Source of the DNA: Acinetobacter sp. Ac_5812
GTDB taxonomy: Bacteria > Pseudomonadota > Gammaproteobacteria > Pseudomonadales > Moraxellaceae
NCBI RefSeq assembly: GCF_013072695.1
Contig: NZ_LXUK01000008.1
Span: 62,001-126,000, forward strand
Reading direction: 5' to 3'
Length of the DNA: 64,000 bases
Below, one piece after another: positions 44,957 through 53,748 of this stretch (position 1 is its first letter; the number at the start of each line of letters is the position of its first letter). A program made the translations under genes and the position numbers. The notes beneath the pieces are model-generated. The model saw only the letters and a program-made list of their open reading frames with translations, was not told the DNA's origin and did no database searches.

Positions 44957-46144
44957 TCATTTGATAAATATATTGACCCCTTCTCCCGCTGCACGCCCCG
45001 TCGCGAAACAAGCCGTCAGCAAATATCCCCCTGTTGGTGCATCCCAGTCCAACATTTCACCACAGCAAAAGACATAAGGATTGGACTGCAATTGCAGTTG
45101 TGGTGATACAGCGCTTTGCTTGACCCCACCTGCACAGCTAATCGCCTCTTCGATTGGACGGAAGCCATCTAAAGCAATACTGAGTTGCTTCATCTGCTGT
45201 GCCATGTATTTGGCATCAGACCATAGGCTTTTTGCAACAACTTCACGCAGCAGATTAATTTTGACCTGATCTAAACCCGCTTTACGCCAAAGATTGGTGA
45301 GAGATTGCTTTTTATTGCCCTGTAATTTTTGTTGTAATTGTTCAATACTGACATCGGGCAGTAGGTCCAGATGTAATTGTAGATTCCGCTGTTGCGACAA
45401 TTGTGCTCTTAAATCACGACCGAGTTTATAAATCACACCACTTTCTAAGCCGTAGTGAGTAATGATGATATCGCCATGTGTTTGCTGTTCGGATTGCACC
45501 CATGCATTGACTCGCTTCAGCGGCTGACCGAAACACGCTTGCATGAACGGCGACCATGTTTTAAGCACGCCAGCATTACTGGCTTGGAAAGGCTCAATCG
45601 CACCTGAAGCCAGCCATTGCTGCCATGCACCATCACTGCCTAACTGCGACCATGATACTGCGCCACAGGCCAAAATAATCGCATCATAAGCTGCACTAAA
45701 GCGCTGGGTTTGGTTCTCAATCGTGAGTTGATTTTCAGATAAATCCACACAACGATGACGATAGTGGAACTTCACCCCATCGGTCATTAAGCGTTTTAAC
45801 CATGCACGAAGTAAGGGTGCAGCTTTCATTTCAATCGGGAAAATTCGACCAGAGCTACCGATATAAGATTCGATCCCAAGTCCTTGCATCCAGTTCTGAA
45901 TCCACTGCGCATCCCATTGCTTCACCCAAGGACCCAGCCATTCTGCCTGATCATAACGTTGTATAAACCTATCGACAGGCTCAGCATGTGAAATGTTTAA
46001 GCCTGTTTTGCCCGCCATTAAAAACTTACGTGCCGCCGAAGGCTTTTGTTCAAACACATCAATTTCATAGTCATATTGGCTTAGAACTTCAGCAGCCATT
46101 AATCCTGCTGGGCCTGCACCAATAATCGCAACACGCTTAGGCAT
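44957..46144 (-). CDS. HI0933/YhiN-type FAD-dependent oxidoreductase
   Basis: About 395 residues with an N-terminal FAD-binding Rossmann motif (VAIIGAGPAGLMAAEVLSQY), ARKFLMAGKTGLNISHAEPV as in the HI0933/YhiN family, and the C-terminal CCGEMLDWDAPTGGYLLTAC with the second FAD-contact motif. The ATG at 46144 is preferred: it begins just before the Rossmann strand and overlaps the trmB stop by 8 bases, giving translational coupling. An upstream ATG at 46204 would add 20 unrelated residues. The substrate is unknown. Confidence 0.88.
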   Translation of the reverse strand: MPKRVAIIGAGPAGLMAAEVLSQYDYEIDVFEQKPSAARKFLMAGKTGLNISHAEPVDRFIQRYDQAEWLGPWVKQWDAQWIQNWMQGLGIESYIGSSGRIFPIEMKAAPLLRAWLKRLMTDGVKFHYRHRCVDLSENQLTIENQTQRFSAAYDAIILACGAVSWSQLGSDGAWQQWLASGAIEPFQASNAGVLKTWSPFMQACFGQPLKRVNAWVQSEQQTHGDIIITHYGLESGVIYKLGRDLRAQLSQQRNLQLHLDLLPDVSIEQLQQKLQGNKKQSLTNLWRKAGLDQVKINLLREVVAKSLWSDAKYMAQQMKQLSIALDGFRPIEEAISCAGGVKQSAVSPQLQLQSNPYVFCCGEMLDWDAPTGGYLLTACFATGRAAGEGVNIFIK

Positions 46145-46781
46145 CAGCTTGCTCTTGAGCGTTTTGACCTTGTAACGGTTCAAAATCATCAAAGCGGGTT
46201 GCATAGCCTTCTGGTTTTCGAATGATCAACTGTTGGCACAACTCACCGCGCTCTAAATACTTAATTTCAAAATGCGTTCGGGCAGAATCCGCTGCAATTT
46301 TTTGCTTTTCATGCGGTAGTTTCCACAATTCAATCAACTGCTGTTCCGCTTCATCGATATATTCAGGGATATTACTTGCCAGTGTAATCGTACCATTCGG
46401 TTGAAGACGGGAAAGTAGAAACTCGAAGAAAGGCATATTGAGCCAACGCTGCGCTGGATTATGCGGTTCTGGATTTGGATAGAGAATAAAAAATTGTTCA
46501 ACTTGTGCAGGGAATAAGGCATGCACTACCCAAGGGAGTGCATCTGCATGAATCGGATTTAAATGCTCGCGTGGTTCTAATTGATGCTGTTTCTGCATTG
46601 CCACAAATTTTTCTTTGGTTCGCTCAATTGCATACAACGTGGTGTGCGGATTTTGCCCAGTAAACATTAAGGCATGTTTACCTTTTCCTGCTCCAATCTC
46701 AACGCAAATCGGCGAATTGGGAATGGCTATAAAATCACGAGGGGCTTGCATACGTTGTGCTTGAAATTGACGAATCGACAT
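46137..46781 (-). CDS. trmB: tRNA (guanine(46)-N7)-methyltransferase TrmB
   Basis: A 214-residue SAM-dependent methyltransferase that makes m7G46 in the tRNA variable loop. SAM motif I appears as CVEIGAGKGKHALMF, and IERTKEKFVAM follows. The family-specific region is FFILYPNPEPHNPAQRWLNM. It is somewhat diverged from E. coli TrmB (NPEPHNPAQRW replaces the usual PDPWPKKRH), resembling the Acinetobacter/Moraxella type. The gene overlaps the following oxidoreductase gene. Confidence 0.85.
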   Translation of the reverse strand: MSIRQFQAQRMQAPRDFIAIPNSPICVEIGAGKGKHALMFTGQNPHTTLYAIERTKEKFVAMQKQHQLEPREHLNPIHADALPWVVHALFPAQVEQFFILYPNPEPHNPAQRWLNMPFFEFLLSRLQPNGTITLASNIPEYIDEAEQQLIELWKLPHEKQKIAADSARTHFEIKYLERGELCQQLIIRKPEGYATRFDDFEPLQGQNAQEQADA

Positions 46782-46872
46782 AATCTCATCAAACTATCTA
46801 GAAATCGGCATAAGTCTAACAACTCACCTTACTTTTGCCTAATCTATTTGCTCTTTGTTCTAGGAATTTTCT

Positions 46873-47064
46873 ATGCCACGTACATTCCCCTGCCCGCGTT
46901 GCGCTGAAGCCAGCACTTGGGAAGGCAATCAATTTCGTCCTTTCTGTTCAGAACGCTGTAAGTTGATTGATCTCGGTGCTTGGGCCAGTGATGAATACAA
47001 ACTCCCGACTCAGGATGCGCCACAAGCAGATCAAAAACGCAATGAAGATGATTATGAGGATTAA
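46873..47064 (+). CDS. yacG: DNA gyrase inhibitor YacG
   Basis: A 63-residue zinc protein with four cysteines in CPRCAE and FCSERCKLIDLGAWA, the YacG signature. An acidic tail follows. In E. coli YacG binds GyrB and blocks gyrase from binding DNA. AGGA precedes the ATG. It is usually found near coaE and pilD, but here it stands alone, divergent from trmB. Confidence 0.95.
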   Translation: MPRTFPCPRCAEASTWEGNQFRPFCSERCKLIDLGAWASDEYKLPTQDAPQADQKRNEDDYED

Positions 47065-47332
47065 TCATCTTCATTCTTTCCACCATTAGAAAGTTTTCCC
47101 CCAATCCAGATTGATGCATTTTAATAAAAATTTACACATTTTAGATATGTGAATTACATCACAGTAATTTACTTTTTTTTGACCTTATGCAAACCTTAAT
47201 CCAAACATTGTAATGAATAAAAATAGCAAATAACTCACGACAACTTATATCTCATACTGGTCCAACCTTAATCAAAATTTTATAGGGATCAGTTTGTTTA
47301 ATAAAAATATTTAGACTTACTAGGATGTAATA

Positions 47333-49069
47333 ATGAATCAATCTATTCCTTATCAGCTCAGGGTTTTAGTCACTCAAATAGATCCAAATTTAGATGCCAA
47401 TTGGCAGCTAAGTTTACAAACACTTTTTTCCACCTGCGTTGCTGAAGACCGTGAAAATATCTGTCAGCAGATTTTGCAACTCAAAAAGATTCACTGGAAT
47501 CGAAAAGAGCAAAGTTTTTCTTATCTTGCCAAGCATGACATCCACCTATTGGCAGAAAAAATTCAAGATGCACCCATGAAAGTGTTCGTCAGAACCATTG
47601 CCAATTCTTTGGAAAAATTAGAACAATACCAAGATATTTATGCCATCTCCGACTATTTAGAGAATATGCTCGGTCAGATTAACTGCATCAATACAGAAGA
47701 TGATTTTGATCTACAAGAACAGAAAAAACAGGTGTTAAAAGAATTTATCTATGCCTCTGCACAAATTATTTTACAGAAAGAAATTATTCAATTGCCTGCC
47801 AATCAAAGACATATCAATACGGGTGTCATCAAAACCTTTATTACTGAAGTATTTTTGAAACAACAGCTACTTAAATATTCCTTTAACATTATTCGTTCTC
47901 ATCAGTTACGTGAAGAAAAGCCACATATTCTTAAATATTTTTTATACCAACAGCAAAAAACAAAACAACTTGATATTGTTAAAACGTCTCAATATATCTT
48001 TGCACTCGCACCGAGCAAAGAAGGTATCGCAAATACTTTTTCGATTCGACGCTTTTTGCAGGAAGAAAAATTTGAAGCCTGTGAAAATATTTACTTCAAT
48101 GCTGCTTTTTTAGCTTTAGAGCAAATCGAAGATGAATCACAGCATCAGCAATTCCGATGGCAAATGGATCACATCATTACTATTGATAAACAGGTCAATC
48201 ACTATGTCTCTGATATTGTTCGTCATATCGAGCTTTATGTCAATAAAACCCTGATTCCCTTTTTGATGGAACCGCTCAATCCCCACGGCGTCTTTATTGA
48301 AAAGCTCATTGAACAACGACTGATTGATTTTGAACAGAAACTCTGTCGCAATATTCTTGAACCGATCGCAGATGCGTTAAAACATGCAGTACATCATAGT
48401 GATGAATGTCATTACCTTTACATTAGCGTCAAACAAACCTTGGATGATCTGATTAGCCATTTTATTGCCTTTCAATCACAACCTTCAATTATCTTAAATA
48501 AACAGGTCAATCTATTTATCGCGCGACTTAAATCCTACGCCACCTTATTGCAAAAACGCCATAGCGATGTATTTACCGTGTTTTCTTATGATGACTGGAA
48601 AAAGCACCATACAGCAGCACTAGAGCCGACCAATATCCTCAAAGACTTAAGCATTAGTTGTTTGCAAGAATATAAAGATGCATTTTCAGAGTTAAAAGAG
48701 AATCAGCGTCAACTGAAACAAAGCGTGTCTTTTCTCAGTAAGCTACTCAATAAACCACAGAAAATAAAAGATAATATTATTCAGTTAAAAGAGAAAACCT
48801 CACAAATCAAAAGACATGCGCATCAAGAAATTATTCGCATTCAACGGCGCTTTCCATCATTGATTATATATTTAGAATTTGAATCACTGATTTCAATCAA
48901 TCATAAAGAACGGCACTATGCCTTCCCGACAGGAGACAATGGTATTACCCGTCTACCGATTTTGATTCAGATTCCAGAAGATAAAGCATCTTTTGATTTA
49001 CAAAGTATTTGTAATAGTTTGAATTTTGATGTGAATCTTGCCAATCAAAAATGGCTAGAAGCAATTTAA
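47333..49069 (+). CDS. Large helical protein of unknown function
   Basis: A 578-residue protein with no recognised domain. It is almost entirely predicted helical with many Gln, Leu, Ile and Lys residues. There is no signal peptide or transmembrane segment. A likely coiled-coil region is at about residues 440-510 (ELKENQRQLKQSVSFLSKLL, IIQLKEKTSQIKRHAHQEII). A different, strand-rich end follows (RHYAFPTGDNGITRLPILIQ). AGGATG precedes the ATG. It stands alone between yacG and a convergent metallo-hydrolase gene, flanked on the right by a 14-bp inverted repeat. It is possibly genus-specific. Confidence 0.7.
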   Translation: MNQSIPYQLRVLVTQIDPNLDANWQLSLQTLFSTCVAEDRENICQQILQLKKIHWNRKEQSFSYLAKHDIHLLAEKIQDAPMKVFVRTIANSLEKLEQYQDIYAISDYLENMLGQINCINTEDDFDLQEQKKQVLKEFIYASAQIILQKEIIQLPANQRHINTGVIKTFITEVFLKQQLLKYSFNIIRSHQLREEKPHILKYFLYQQQKTKQLDIVKTSQYIFALAPSKEGIANTFSIRRFLQEEKFEACENIYFNAAFLALEQIEDESQHQQFRWQMDHIITIDKQVNHYVSDIVRHIELYVNKTLIPFLMEPLNPHGVFIEKLIEQRLIDFEQKLCRNILEPIADALKHAVHHSDECHYLYISVKQTLDDLISHFIAFQSQPSIILNKQVNLFIARLKSYATLLQKRHSDVFTVFSYDDWKKHHTAALEPTNILKDLSISCLQEYKDAFSELKENQRQLKQSVSFLSKLLNKPQKIKDNIIQLKEKTSQIKRHAHQEIIRIQRRFPSLIIYLEFESLISINHKERHYAFPTGDNGITRLPILIQIPEDKASFDLQSICNSLNFDVNLANQKWLEAI

Positions 49070-49074
49070 ACTGC

Positions 49075-49112
49075 AAGCTTCTGTATAACCGCGAATACTT
49101 ATACAGAAGCTT
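49075..49112. repeat. 14-bp inverted repeat between convergent genes
   Basis: Perfect arms AAGCTTCTGTATAA/TTATACAGAAGCTT with a 10-base loop start 5 bases after the stop of the large helical gene and end 10 bases before the convergent gene's stop. It lacks a T-run but probably acts as a bidirectional terminator or a 3'-end stabiliser. Confidence 0.65.
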
Positions 49113-49122
49113 AAATCAAAGA

Positions 49123-49767
49123 TTAACCCGCTTTGCTTGCCACAAAAGGATTGAATTGCTTTTCATAACCGATGGTGCTCATCGGTCCATGACCTGAGAT
49201 AAATTGCGTTTCATCTGGCAGGCTAAAGCATTCGCGTTGAATCGAATCTAACAGCTGTTGGTGATTGCCTTTTGGAAAGTCAGTCCGTCCAATCGAACCT
49301 TTAAACAGTACGTCACCCGTCCACAACAAGCCATGCTTGGCGTTATAGAACATCACATGCCCTGGGGTATGACCTGGGGCAAAACGAACCTCAAATTCAT
49401 CCTCACCCAGCTTTAATACTTCGCCACCTTCAAGCCATTGATCAACTTTTACAGGCTGTGGGATTGGAAAACCATAACGTGCCGAGACTTCCTGAATCAT
49501 ATCCAACCAGAACTGATCTTCTTTATGTGGACCAATGACTGGTATTTTCCATGTCTCCGCCAACTCACCGACTGCACCGGCATGGTCAAGATGTCCATGG
49601 GTTAACCACAATGCTTTGACCTTTAAGCCCAAGGTTTCTACTTCTTTTTTAAGTACCGCAGCATCACCACCCGCATCAATCAAAATCGCTTCTTTGCTTT
49701 CACTGTCCCACAGGATTGAGCAGTTTTGGGCAAATGCAGTAACAGGGACAATTTTGACTTGTAGCAT
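49123..49767 (-). CDS. MBL-fold metallo-hydrolase (glyoxalase II-like, YcbL type)
   Basis: A 214-residue metallo-beta-lactamase-fold hydrolase with the metal motif LTHGHLDHAGAVGELAETW (H-x-H-x-D-H), FAPGHTPGHVMFY, LLWTGDVLFKGSIGRTDFPK and the final FISGHGPMSTIG. This matches the small YcbL/type II glyoxalase-like group, which hydrolyses thioesters such as S-lactoylglutathione in some members. The substrate here is unproven. Confidence 0.9.
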   Translation of the reverse strand: MLQVKIVPVTAFAQNCSILWDSESKEAILIDAGGDAAVLKKEVETLGLKVKALWLTHGHLDHAGAVGELAETWKIPVIGPHKEDQFWLDMIQEVSARYGFPIPQPVKVDQWLEGGEVLKLGEDEFEVRFAPGHTPGHVMFYNAKHGLLWTGDVLFKGSIGRTDFPKGNHQQLLDSIQRECFSLPDETQFISGHGPMSTIGYEKQFNPFVASKAG

Positions 49768-49796
49768 AGAAACCTCTGGCGAAATAAAGCGTCGAT

Positions 49797-50846
49797 TTAA
49801 CGATGGGCTAAGGTATGAGTGAGTGCATCAAGATTAGCCTGAACCAGACTGGCAAGCAAATCTATATGCGCCTGATCTGCATTCAAGGCAGGAATATAGG
49901 CATAGTCGCCACCACCTGCATGCTGGAAAATCTCTTTATTTTGCATTGCCAACTCTTCCAGCGTTTCCAGACAATCGGCTGAAAATGCAGGGCTAATTAC
50001 TTGTACTGACTGTACTTTTTGCTCAGCCCATTGTTGTAATAGCTGGTCGGTATACGGTTTGACCCACTCTTGCTTGCCAAATCTTGACTGGAAGCTAATC
50101 GCCCATTCATGCTCTTGCAGATGTAAAGCCTCCGCAACGAGACGCGCGGTCATTCGACAACGATCAGCATAAGGATCACCTTTATCGGCATAAGGCTGGG
50201 GAATACCGTGGAACGACATGAGTAATTTTTCAGGTTTCCCATGCTGCAATTGATAGTTTAATACGCTATCTACCAATGCCTGTATAAACAGAGGATGCTG
50301 ATAATAATCCTTAATCAAGGTCATGCCGGGCAGATGACGTTGCTGTGGAATCCATTTGGCAAAGGCATCATATAAAGGTGCAGTTGAAGTCGCAGAATAT
50401 TGTGGGAACAATGGTAGTAAAATGACGTGCTCTTGTGGTATTTGCGCCAGTTGATCAAGTACATCATGAATACTGGGTTGACCATAGGTCATTGCAGGGA
50501 CAACGGTCAGCTCAAACTGATGATTTTCTTCTTGTAGACGCTGCTTAATCAGCAGTGTTTGTTCTAATACAATTTCACGCATGGGCGAGTCATTTGACCA
50601 AACCGAAGCATAAGCTTCAGCCACACGTTTTGGACGGAAAGTCAGGACAAATAAGTGCAGGATGATCCACCAAAGTAACTTGGGAATCTCAATCACCCGC
50701 GTATCTGACAAAAATTGCTTTAGAAAGCGTCTTACTGCTGGCACAGTGGCTGCATCTGGTGTACCAAGATTGGCCAGAATCACAGTCACTTTTGGTTTTT
50801 GTGTCGCTAACATAGACCGCATCCGCTTTTCATTGAGTTCATTCAA
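49797..50846 (-). CDS. hemH: Ferrochelatase
   Basis: A ~340-residue enzyme inserting ferrous iron into protoporphyrin IX, the last step of heme synthesis. Motifs are [20 protein letters not shown] near the N-terminus, [18 protein letters not shown] with the catalytic His, and [20 protein letters not shown] with the catalytic Glu region. Three in-frame ATGs (50846, 50822, 50813) are possible starts; the family usually begins close to the third, and none has a strong ribosome-binding site. It lies 29 bases upstream of the metallo-hydrolase gene on the same strand. Confidence 0.95.
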   Translation of the reverse strand: MNELNEKRMRSMLATQKPKVTVILANLGTPDAATVPAVRRFLKQFLSDTRVIEIPKLLWWIILHLFVLTFRPKRVAEAYASVWSNDSPMREIVLEQTLLIKQRLQEENHQFELTVVPAMTYGQPSIHDVLDQLAQIPQEHVILLPLFPQYSATSTAPLYDAFAKWIPQQRHLPGMTLIKDYYQHPLFIQALVDSVLNYQLQHGKPEKLLMSFHGIPQPYADKGDPYADRCRMTARLVAEALHLQEHEWAISFQSRFGKQEWVKPYTDQLLQQWAEQKVQSVQVISPAFSADCLETLEELAMQNKEIFQHAGGGDYAYIPALNADQAHIDLLASLVQANLDALTHTLAHR

Positions 50847-50883
50847 TTACTTTAGCAGTTTTAAGGCTTTTTTCTAAATTGGA

Positions 50884-51912
50884 TTAATGCATGGTCTTAA
50901 ATTGAAAAACCCGATTACTGTCCAAAACATTACTTTCCAATAATTTCTGCCCTTTTGCCGTCAATTGCCACAGCATACGCTGACGATCATCGCGTCCAGT
51001 CGGCATGATCCATTCATTTTGACGCATCTGCAATTTAATCTCATGCAATGCCCGAATATTGACTTGAGCACGAGAAACCGCATGTGCTCTTGGCATCTCT
51101 TTACGCGCATCCTCCAAACCCGTTTCATTTAAATATTCATTCATGCGTTTAGAAAAATATTCTTCAGGTGTTGGGATAACAAAAGCCGAGCCCAATACAT
51201 TCAGTAATTGTGCCCACGTCATTTTACGATGCGGTTTAACTTCTTTGAAATTACCATCCTGATAAGCATGCATGCGATACTCAAAAGAGTACAGTTCATG
51301 CATCGAGACTTTAGCAACATTGGTCAAAGGATCTGTTTCACGATTACCAAGCTCTGTTTCCAGCTGTTTGACTTTGGCTCGCAATGCATCAATTTCATCG
51401 CGTAGTACCTGTGTGTTTTGCGGACGTACCCAACCCACGACAGGATAACGCTCTAACATCTGCGGCATACTTGAACGAACAGCGAGTTCTAAATCTCTTA
51501 ATGTGCGATAACAAAAGACTTGATCGACTTCATGTTGAAGCTGTTTTCTAAACTCTTTAAATTTTTCTTTTAATTCAGATTTGTGATCATGTAGTTTTGC
51601 ATCACGTGATTCGGGATCTTCATGCATAAACACAATCACGGGCTTCTGTTTGGTCATCGCATATATGTATTCCAGATGCATATAACCCACACCTGAAACC
51701 GACTGCTCGCCATATTGGCTACCCAAAAGAATCACCACATAATCACAATCATCAATTTGACGACGGGCAATTGATGTACTTAAAGGCGTACGTTGCTCTA
51801 AACCCCAAGACAGGAATCCCATTCCCACAAGAGTTTGTGCCAAAACCGCTCGCTCTGGTTGCATTTCATTGCCAGAGGTAGAAATAAAGACTTGATAACG
51901 AGTATCTTGCAT
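50884..51912 (-). CDS. DUF4062-domain protein with coiled coil
   Basis: A 342-residue protein. The N-terminal DUF4062 domain (about 1-100) has a Rossmann/TIR-like pattern: VFISTSG at 8-14, CDYVVILLGSQYG at 56-68, and the acidic HLEY at 80-83. A coiled coil follows (about 168-190, LRDEIDALRAKVKQLETELG). The C-terminal part is a winged-helix-like domain with NIRALHEIKLQMRQNEWIMP. DUF4062 domains often form the N-terminus of STAND-type and other signalling proteins. No signal peptide or membrane segment is present. It sits alone between hemH and murI; function is unknown. Confidence 0.8.
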   Translation of the reverse strand: MQDTRYQVFISTSGNEMQPERAVLAQTLVGMGFLSWGLEQRTPLSTSIARRQIDDCDYVVILLGSQYGEQSVSGVGYMHLEYIYAMTKQKPVIVFMHEDPESRDAKLHDHKSELKEKFKEFRKQLQHEVDQVFCYRTLRDLELAVRSSMPQMLERYPVVGWVRPQNTQVLRDEIDALRAKVKQLETELGNRETDPLTNVAKVSMHELYSFEYRMHAYQDGNFKEVKPHRKMTWAQLLNVLGSAFVIPTPEEYFSKRMNEYLNETGLEDARKEMPRAHAVSRAQVNIRALHEIKLQMRQNEWIMPTGRDDRQRMLWQLTAKGQKLLESNVLDSNRVFQFKTMH

Positions 51913-52007
51913 AGGCGAAGCCCCAATTCATTTATCAATAATATCAAGTATGCATCTTGATTTTTATTAACAGCTAACCCCAATAAAATATATAAAACTG
52001 GCTCAAT

Positions 52008-52901
52008 TTAGATATGAGAGACACCTAGATCGTCCAAATTTCTAACTTTCCATGTTAATTGTTCTGGTATAAGGTGCTGAAGGACTGGTTGCAGCGCGAC
52101 AGCATTGTTACCACTGACATAACATTCAATACGTGTAATATTATGACGCAATTTGTCACATAATAACCCATTTTTAATTAAAATATAGGTTGTTTGTCGT
52201 GCAACTGCTTGTCCAGAATCAATTAATTTTAATTTTTCTGCAAAAATCTGATGAATCGCTTGTTTTAGAAATGGATAGTGCGTACATCCCAACACTAAAT
52301 AATCAGCTCCCTGCTCAACCACAGGTTGAAGTATCTGTTGCAAGACATTTAAACACGCCTGACTCATCTCCTGACCTGCTTCTACAAACGGCACCAATTC
52401 TAAATTTGTCACTGTTAGAACATTAACCCCAGCAGGTTCCGCAAATTTAGAGATGACATCTTTAATCAACTGACCGCGAAAGGTTGCAGGTGTCGCCAGT
52501 ACTGCTACAACTTTTGACTGGGTTTGAATCACTGCGGGTTTCAATGCAGGGACTAAACCAACAATTGGAAACCGTTCACCATAATGGTCACGTAAATAAT
52601 CCAAGCTAAATGCCGAAGCTGTATTACATGCGACAACTGCAATTTTGCAGCCTTGACGATACAACCATTCAATCGCTTGAGCCGTGAGCTGGCGGATTTC
52701 CTGATCACTACGTGCCCCATACGGGACATGTGCCGTATCTGCATAGTAGATAATCTGTTCATTGGGTAAATGTCGGGCAATCTCCTGCGCGACCGACAAT
52801 CCACCTACCCCTGAATCAAAAACACCAATTGGAGCATCTGATGACGCATGTGGCATAGGATTGAGTAAAAGAGGCATCGATTGAACAGCTGTCATACACA
52901 C
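52008..52901 (-). CDS. murI: Glutamate racemase
   Basis: A ~290-residue racemase supplying D-glutamate for peptidoglycan. The two catalytic cysteines are in VVACNTASA and LVLGCTHYPFL, and the N-terminal GVFDSGVGGLSVAQEI is diagnostic. Several starts are possible (52901, 52895, 52877, 52856); the conserved domain begins about 23 residues in, so the true protein may be shorter. It is followed by the DUF4062 gene on the same strand. Confidence 0.95.
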   Translation of the reverse strand: MCMTAVQSMPLLLNPMPHASSDAPIGVFDSGVGGLSVAQEIARHLPNEQIIYYADTAHVPYGARSDQEIRQLTAQAIEWLYRQGCKIAVVACNTASAFSLDYLRDHYGERFPIVGLVPALKPAVIQTQSKVVAVLATPATFRGQLIKDVISKFAEPAGVNVLTVTNLELVPFVEAGQEMSQACLNVLQQILQPVVEQGADYLVLGCTHYPFLKQAIHQIFAEKLKLIDSGQAVARQTTYILIKNGLLCDKLRHNITRIECYVSGNNAVALQPVLQHLIPEQLTWKVRNLDDLGVSHI

Positions 52902-52938
52902 TTAGGCATTGGTTTATTCGCTCTTTTAAGCTTAAACC

Positions 52939-53562
52939 TCAGGTGCTCAAATGCAAGACCAAATCACCACTTTTTAGTGTTAAAACCGTCTCACCCTGCG
53001 CATTTTCAGACAAACTGCCGTAGTTCACGAGATGATAAAAACTCTGACGCTGAATCAAGGCATTCATACCAAAGCGAACATGCACATAGGGTCTTAACTC
53101 ACCGCCATATTCACGCATAAAAATGGGATGTTGCTCATCAACAATCACCACATCCTGATTGATCGTCGTCAGTTGTAAATAGGTTTTACCCTCTATTTCC
53201 ACCTGATCTGCCTGATTAACGAGCAAAGGCTCATCTTCGACTTCAATTTCAATCTGTTCAACAGGGGTTTTGAGATAGAATTTACCATCTTCTTTCCACA
53301 AGACTTTGCTAAACAGGTCGAGTAGCGCTTGTCGTTTGACCAATTGACCTTCGTGCCACCATTCGCCATTGGCTTTTATGCGTAGATCCATTTTACCGCA
53401 ATGCTTTGGATGCCACTGGTCCAATGGGGGAATTGACCTTTTGTGACTTTGCTGTACATCTTTTATGTATTGTGCAATGTCGATTAAGTTTTTATCATCA
53501 GAAAACATGATTTTTCCCTGATTTTCTAAAGGGTTTTGTGGAGAATCATTTTCATTTATCAT
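52939..53562 (-). CDS. DUF1285 family protein
   Basis: A 207-residue protein matching DUF1285: PPLDQWHPKHCGKMDLRIKA, NGEWWHEGQLVKRQALLDLF and KFYLKTPVEQIEIEVEDEPL. It is a soluble two-domain beta-rich protein conserved in Proteobacteria, structurally known but without established function. The start may be 53562 (AAGG upstream) or 53508 (AGGG upstream). It lies 38 bases upstream of murI and could be co-transcribed with it. Confidence 0.88.
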   Translation of the reverse strand: MINENDSPQNPLENQGKIMFSDDKNLIDIAQYIKDVQQSHKRSIPPLDQWHPKHCGKMDLRIKANGEWWHEGQLVKRQALLDLFSKVLWKEDGKFYLKTPVEQIEIEVEDEPLLVNQADQVEIEGKTYLQLTTINQDVVIVDEQHPIFMREYGGELRPYVHVRFGMNALIQRQSFYHLVNYGSLSENAQGETVLTLKSGDLVLHLST

Positions 53563-53748
53563 AGTTTATGCCTTGATGACGAGAAAATATGACCGCTCAG
53601 CCAATTGGCGAGACCAAGGTTTAAAACTATACTAGCCCAAACGTTTGCGAGCACATACTACCATTTGTGTTCGGCAATTCAGAACACTCATGGCAGCACC
53701 GAATCGCAATATTACGGTTGCCACCCTTAAAAATATGAGGAGTCCTAC

